A program made the position numbers and the translations under genes. Below the pieces are notes generated by a model. It worked only from the letters and a program-made list of their open reading frames with translations. It was not told the DNA's origin and searched no databases. 8,262 nucleotides of DNA from CALXJM01 sp963930325 (lineage in GTDB: Bacteria; Bacillota; Clostridia; TANB77; CAG-508), in contig CAWVME010000033.1 of the NCBI GenBank assembly GCA_963930325.1, positions 1 to 8,262 of the forward strand, read 5' to 3'. Below, in pieces: positions 5,459 to 8,262 of this stretch. Position 1 is the stretch's first letter. Each line of letters starts with the position of its first letter.

Positions 5459-7198
5459 ATGAATGAATATAGAACGCATTACTGTAACAGCCTAAGAAAA
5501 GAAAATATAGGAGAAAACGTAAAACTTGCTGGTTGGGTACAAAGAATACGTGACTTAGGAGGAATGAAATTTATTGACCTAAGAGACGAATTTGGAATTA
5601 CACAAATTGTAACAAAAGAAAATTTGGAATTAACTACAGAAAGTGCTATTACAGTTACAGGAAGCGTGGTAGAAAGAAGTAGCAAAAATAGTAAGATGGA
5701 AACAGGCGATATAGAAGTAGTTGCCGAAAATATAACAATACTTGGAAAATGCAAAAATGTGTTGCCTTTTGAAATTAATATAGAAAATAGTAATGTTAAA
5801 GAGGATTTGCGATTAGAGTATCGCTACCTAGATTTAAGAAATGATAGATTGCATAAAAATATATTATTAAGATCAAAAATTATAAAATCAATTCGAGATA
5901 AAATGGATGAATTAGGATTTACAGAGATTCAGACACCAATCCTTGCTAATTCTTCCCCAGAAGGTGCAAGAGACTTTATAGTGCCAAGCAGACTAAACCC
6001 AGGAGAATTTTACGCATTGCCACAAGCACCACAACAATTTAAACAATTGCTTATGGTATCTGGATTTAACAAATATTATCAAATTGCACCATGCTTTAGA
6101 GACGAGGATCCAAGAGCAGATAGATCTCCAGGAGAATTTTACCAACTAGATTTTGAAATGAGTTTTGCAACCCAAGAAGATGTATTTAAAGTTATTGAAG
6201 AGCTTATGCCATATGTTTTCAAAAAGCATACTAATTGGAATGTTGATGAAGGACCATTTATAAGAATTCCATATAAAGAAGCAATGGAAAAATACGGAAT
6301 TGATAAGCCCGATTTAAGAAATCCATTAATTATAAAAGATGTAACAGAATTATTTGAAAACACAGAATTTAATGCATTTAAAGGAAAAACAATTAAAGCT
6401 ATTAAAATAGAAAAAGCAAATGAACAAACAAGAAAATTCTTTGATGAAATGGGAGAATTTGCAAAAGAAGAATTAGGTGCAAGTGGATTAGCTTGGATAA
6501 AAATAGGTGAAAACAGAGACCTATCAGGAGGAATTTCGAAATTTATTAGTGAAAACATAAAAGGAAAACTATTAGAAAAAATGGAAGCAAAAGAAAACAA
6601 TGCTATTTTCTTTGTAGCAGACGAATTTGAAAAAGCACAAAAAATAGCAGGAGGAGTTCGAATTGAACTAGGTAAAAAACTAGACTTAATAGAAAAAAAT
6701 GCATATCGTTTTTGTTTTATTGTAGATTTTCCAATGTATGAATTATCAGACGAAGGAACTATAGACTTTAACCACAACCCATTTTCAATGCCACAAGGAG
6801 GAATGGAAGCATTGCTTACAAAAAATCCATTAGATGTTTATGCATATCAATACGATTTAGTATGTAATGGATATGAACTTGCTTCAGGAGCAGTAAGAAA
6901 CCATGACCCAGAACTAATGGTAAAAGCATTTGAAATTGCAGGATATTCAGAGGAAAATGTAAAAGAAAAATTTGGAGCTTTATATAATGCATTTCAATAT
7001 GGTACACCACCACATGCAGGAGCAGCACCTGGACTAGATAGAATGATTATGCTTATTGCAAACGAAAGCAACTTAAGAGAAGTAACTGCATTCCCCAAAA
7101 ATAAAAGAGCAAGAGACTTGCTTATGAGAGCTCCATCACGAATTACAGAAGAACAATTAAAGGAAGCACATATACAATTAATAAAGGAAAAAGAATAA
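5459..7198 (+). CDS. aspS: Aspartyl-tRNA synthetase (bacterial type)
   Basis: Class IIb enzyme charging tRNA-Asp. The 579 residues are close to the bacterial norm (about 590). Domains: OB-fold anticodon domain 1-105 (VKLAGWVQRIRDLGGMKFID); catalytic core from YRYLDLR (121-127) and motif 1 (about 142-165); the LPQAPQQFKQLLM substrate loop (188-200); motif 2 FRDEDPRADR (213-222); the bacterial GAD insertion (about 285-410); and motif 3 GLDRMIMLI (525-533). Leu33 sits where non-discriminating enzymes carry His, so specificity for tRNA-Asp is expected and agrees with asnS next door. SPGEFYQLDFEMSF after motif 2 replaces the QPEFTQID of Bacillus-type AspRS. AGGAGG (5445-5450) precedes the ATG by 8 nt. 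No intrinsic terminator follows; a REP array begins at the stop codon. Confidence 0.98.
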   Translation: MNEYRTHYCNSLRKENIGENVKLAGWVQRIRDLGGMKFIDLRDEFGITQIVTKENLELTTESAITVTGSVVERSSKNSKMETGDIEVVAENITILGKCKNVLPFEINIENSNVKEDLRLEYRYLDLRNDRLHKNILLRSKIIKSIRDKMDELGFTEIQTPILANSSPEGARDFIVPSRLNPGEFYALPQAPQQFKQLLMVSGFNKYYQIAPCFRDEDPRADRSPGEFYQLDFEMSFATQEDVFKVIEELMPYVFKKHTNWNVDEGPFIRIPYKEAMEKYGIDKPDLRNPLIIKDVTELFENTEFNAFKGKTIKAIKIEKANEQTRKFFDEMGEFAKEELGASGLAWIKIGENRDLSGGISKFISENIKGKLLEKMEAKENNAIFFVADEFEKAQKIAGGVRIELGKKLDLIEKNAYRFCFIVDFPMYELSDEGTIDFNHNPFSMPQGGMEALLTKNPLDVYAYQYDLVCNGYELASGAVRNHDPELMVKAFEIAGYSEENVKEKFGALYNAFQYGTPPHAGAAPGLDRMIMLIANESNLREVTAFPKNKRARDLLMRAPSRITEEQLKEAHIQLIKEKE

Positions 7199-7237
7199 AA
7201 TTTGTAGAGAAATGGGCATACCCCATTTGGTGGGAAC

Positions 7238-7262
7238 GTAGGGGCGAACAATATTCGCCTGC
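7238..7262 (+). repeat. REP hairpin, AAC sub-type (decayed)
   Basis: GTAG (7238-7241) and arm GGGCGAAC are intact, but the right arm reads ATTCGCCT, giving one mismatch and one wobble. It is the least perfect copy in the window. Confidence 0.88.
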
Positions 7263-7334
7263 AGAAGAAATTAACACAAATATAAATATTACAGAAAAAC
7301 GTATTGCTAATAATATTTGGTATTGTAGAGGAAC

Positions 7335-7359
7335 GTAGGGGCGGCTAGTAGCCGTCCGT
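7335..7359 (+). repeat. REP hairpin, GCT sub-type
   Basis: GTAG (7335-7338), arm GGGCGGCT, loop AGT, arm AGCCGTCC. All eight pairs form, with one G-T wobble. Confidence 0.9.
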
Positions 7360-7441
7360 GTACCGAAGCAATTGCTGAAATAAAGCAAAAAAAGCCAGAA
7401 AAAAACACAGATTAGTAGATAGGCAAAATTTGTAGAGGAAC

Positions 7442-7466
7442 GTAGGGGCGAACAGTGTTCGCCCGC
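7442..7466 (+). repeat. REP hairpin, AAC sub-type
   Basis: GTAG (7442-7445), arm GGGCGAAC, loop AGT, arm GTTCGCCC, then GC. The 8-bp stem is perfect. Confidence 0.92.
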
Positions 7467-7539
7467 AAAAGAAATTAACACAAATATAAATATTACAGAA
7501 AAACGTATTGCTAATAATATTTGGTATTGTAGAGGGAAC

Positions 7540-7564
7540 GTAGGGGCGGCTAGCAGCCGTCCGC
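7540..7564 (+). repeat. REP hairpin, GCT sub-type (left boundary of the RAYT element)
   Basis: GTAG (7540-7543), arm GGGCGGCT, loop AGC, arm AGCCGTCC, then GC. It lies 69 bp before the RAYT start codon in the same orientation as the gene. Confidence 0.92.
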
Positions 7565-7632
7565 GCACCAAAGGAATTGCTGAAATATAATTAAAAATCG
7601 TAATATAATATTAAGGGGCAGAAAGGAAAAAT

Positions 7633-8085
7633 ATGAAAAATAATTTGCCCAAAAGAAAAAAACTACGATTAAAAAATTATGATTATTCTAAAGAAGGAAT
7701 GTACTTTATTACCATATGCACTAAAAATCGAAAAAAACTACTAGGAAAAATAACAGAAGAAAAACAGATAAAATTAATAAAAGCAGGAATTATAGCAAAG
7801 CAACACATAGAAAAAATAGAACAAATATATAAAAATGTTATAATTGATGAGTATGTAATTATGCCAAATCATATACATATGCTTATAGAAATAAATAGAA
7901 AAAACGAAATAACAATTTCGAGAATAATTAAGCAATATAAAATGAGCGTGAGTAAAGAAATTGGATATGGTATTTGGCAAAAATTGTTTCATGAACATGT
8001 GGTAAGAAACGAAGAAGAATATTATAAAATTAAAGAATACATACAAAATAATGTAGTAAATTGGGACAAGGATAAATATTTTTAA
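7633..8085 (+). CDS. REP-associated tyrosine transposase (RAYT, Y1/HUH family)
   Basis: A 150-residue single-domain Y1 transposase of the IS200-like, REP-associated group. These enzymes cut and join single-stranded DNA at REP hairpins through a 5'-phosphotyrosine. Visible are the N-terminal strand YFITICTKNR (24-33), the metal-binding HxH motif in MPNHIHML (77-84; His80 and His82), and the helix FHEHVVRNEEEYYKIKEYI, with Tyr136 the probable nucleophile. The common YIxxNPxxW ending reads YIQNNVVNW, so the proline is Val141. An AAAGGA ribosome binding site lies 6 nt before the ATG; TATAAT (7604-7609) is a possible -10 without a good -35. REPs flank the gene on both sides. All expected catalytic residues are present, so activity is plausible but not proven. 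Confidence 0.93.
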   Translation: MKNNLPKRKKLRLKNYDYSKEGMYFITICTKNRKKLLGKITEEKQIKLIKAGIIAKQHIEKIEQIYKNVIIDEYVIMPNHIHMLIEINRKNEITISRIIKQYKMSVSKEIGYGIWQKLFHEHVVRNEEEYYKIKEYIQNNVVNWDKDKYF

Positions 8086-8181
8086 GAAAAGCCTTTGGAG
8101 AGCGGACGACTGCTAGTCGCCCCTACAATCTCTGCAGGTTAGCATAATCTACAAAGAATAAAAAACAGAAAAAATAAAAAA
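7917..8181. repeat. Right arm of the ~265-bp inverted repeat (partner 1-265)
   Basis: This arm covers the last 169 nt of the intact RAYT gene, the trailing REP and about 55 bp of flank down to an A-rich stretch. It is about 98% identical to the complement of the left arm. Confidence 0.9.
8102..8126 (-). repeat. REP hairpin, ACT sub-type (right boundary of the RAYT element)
   Basis: On the minus strand, GTAG (8126-8123) is followed by arm GGGCGACT, loop AGC and arm AGTCGTCC. It lies 16 bp beyond the RAYT stop and is inverted relative to the upstream REP. Confidence 0.92.
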
Positions 8182-8201
8182 ACACAGATTAGTAGATAGA
8201 C

Positions 8202-8262
8202 AAAATTTGTAGAGAAATGTAGGGGCGAACAGTGTTCGCCCGCAAAAGAAATTAACACAAAT
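8202..8262. repeat. REP doublet unit C, cut by the window end
   Basis: The AAAATTTGTAGAG block (8202-8214), an AAC-type REP and the following AAAAGAAATTAACACAAAT match unit B base for base after the REP. The linker ACACAGATTAGTAGATAG just before it also matches the A-B linker. The array therefore continues outside the window. Confidence 0.88.
8219..8243 (+). repeat. REP hairpin, AAC sub-type
   Basis: GTAG (8219-8222), arm GGGCGAAC, loop AGT, arm GTTCGCCC, then GC. It is identical in the hairpin to the copy at 7442. Confidence 0.92.

Larger units (their letters stand above)
7197..7424. repeat. REP doublet unit A with linker
   Basis: The unit starts with AAAATTTGTAGAG (7197-7209), overlapping the aspS stop codon. 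It carries an AAC-type REP (7238), an inter-REP stretch of about 72 bp identical to unit B, a GCT-type REP (7335), the block GCAATTGCTGAAATAAAGC and a linker ACACAGATTAGTAGATAG. An extra ~24 bp with palindrome AAATGGG/CCCATTT (7210-7228) is present only in this copy. Confidence 0.9.
7425..7586. repeat. REP doublet unit B, directly upstream of the RAYT gene
   Basis: The unit begins with the same AAAATTTGTAGAG block (7425-7437) and has AAC-type and GCT-type REPs 98 bp apart, with the same inter-REP sequence as unit A. The REP-to-REP period between A and B is 204-205 bp. It ends in GAATTGCTGAAAT, after which the RAYT leader begins. Confidence 0.9.
7540..8126 (+). mobile_element. RAYT element: transposase gene between inverted REPs
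   Basis: The unit runs from GTAG of the GCT-type REP (7540), through the transposase gene, to CTAC of the inverted ACT-type REP (8126). The deleted copy at 56-320 has the same two boundary hairpins, which supports treating this as a unit. No target-site duplication is expected or seen for this transposase class. Confidence 0.75.

Noticed and set aside
6139..6777. 212-codon minus-strand frame inside aspS
   Set aside because: It is fully antisense to well-conserved AspRS catalytic and GAD domains, with no start signal. It is a shadow frame.
7143..7571. 142-codon minus-strand frame across the REP doublets
   Set aside because: It is built of two copies of the same repeat read antisense and overlaps the aspS 3' end. 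Its internal repetition comes from the REP units and there is no start signal.
7238..8243. CRISPR array
   Set aside because: The repeats are 25-nt hairpins spaced about 80 bp to several hundred bp apart. The spacing is irregular, the inter-repeat DNA is itself repeated, and no cas genes are present.

Overview
The window is strongly AT-rich. It has AGGAGG-type ribosome binding sites, A-rich codon use (AGA, ATA, AAA, GAA) and clean sigma-A style promoters. With ScpB and a divergent pair of XRE regulators, this points to a low-GC Bacillota chromosome, most likely an uncultured gut Clostridia-type genome. That placement is an inference; no rRNA or species marker is present.

Layout. 1-521: inverted, internally deleted copy of a REP-associated transposase (RAYT) element, then non-coding DNA with one more REP hairpin. 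522-1255: divergent pair of small XRE repressors (cI-like on minus, Cro-like on plus) with the same operator sequence lying between -35 and -10 of both promoters. 1297-1507: a terminator shared tail-to-tail with a well-supported 56-residue minus-strand ORF that is easily missed. 1572-3579: scpB and proS, a probable two-gene operon, closed by a bidirectional terminator shared with asnS. 3652-5043: asnS (minus). 5044-5458: divergent promoter region. 5459-7198: aspS. 7197-8262: REP array containing an intact RAYT gene and running off the window.

How the parts relate. The core genes serve chromosome organisation (ScpB, condensin partner) and translation (three class II aminoacyl-tRNA synthetases, for Pro, Asn and Asp). 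ProRS is the short form without the INS editing domain. AspRS carries Leu rather than His at the N-terminal specificity position, which fits a discriminating enzyme beside its own AsnRS. No T-box leader is visible at any of the three synthetase genes.

The most unusual part is the REP/RAYT system. Nine copies of a hairpin, each with a GTAG tetranucleotide directly at the foot of an 8-bp stem and a 3-nt loop, occur in three sub-types whose inner stem base pairs change in a compensated way. An intact HUH/Y1 transposase sits between two inverted hairpins on the right, and a deletion derivative of the same arrangement sits inverted on the left. The two copies form ~265-bp inverted repeats, about 98% identical, that bracket the whole 7.6-kb housekeeping segment.
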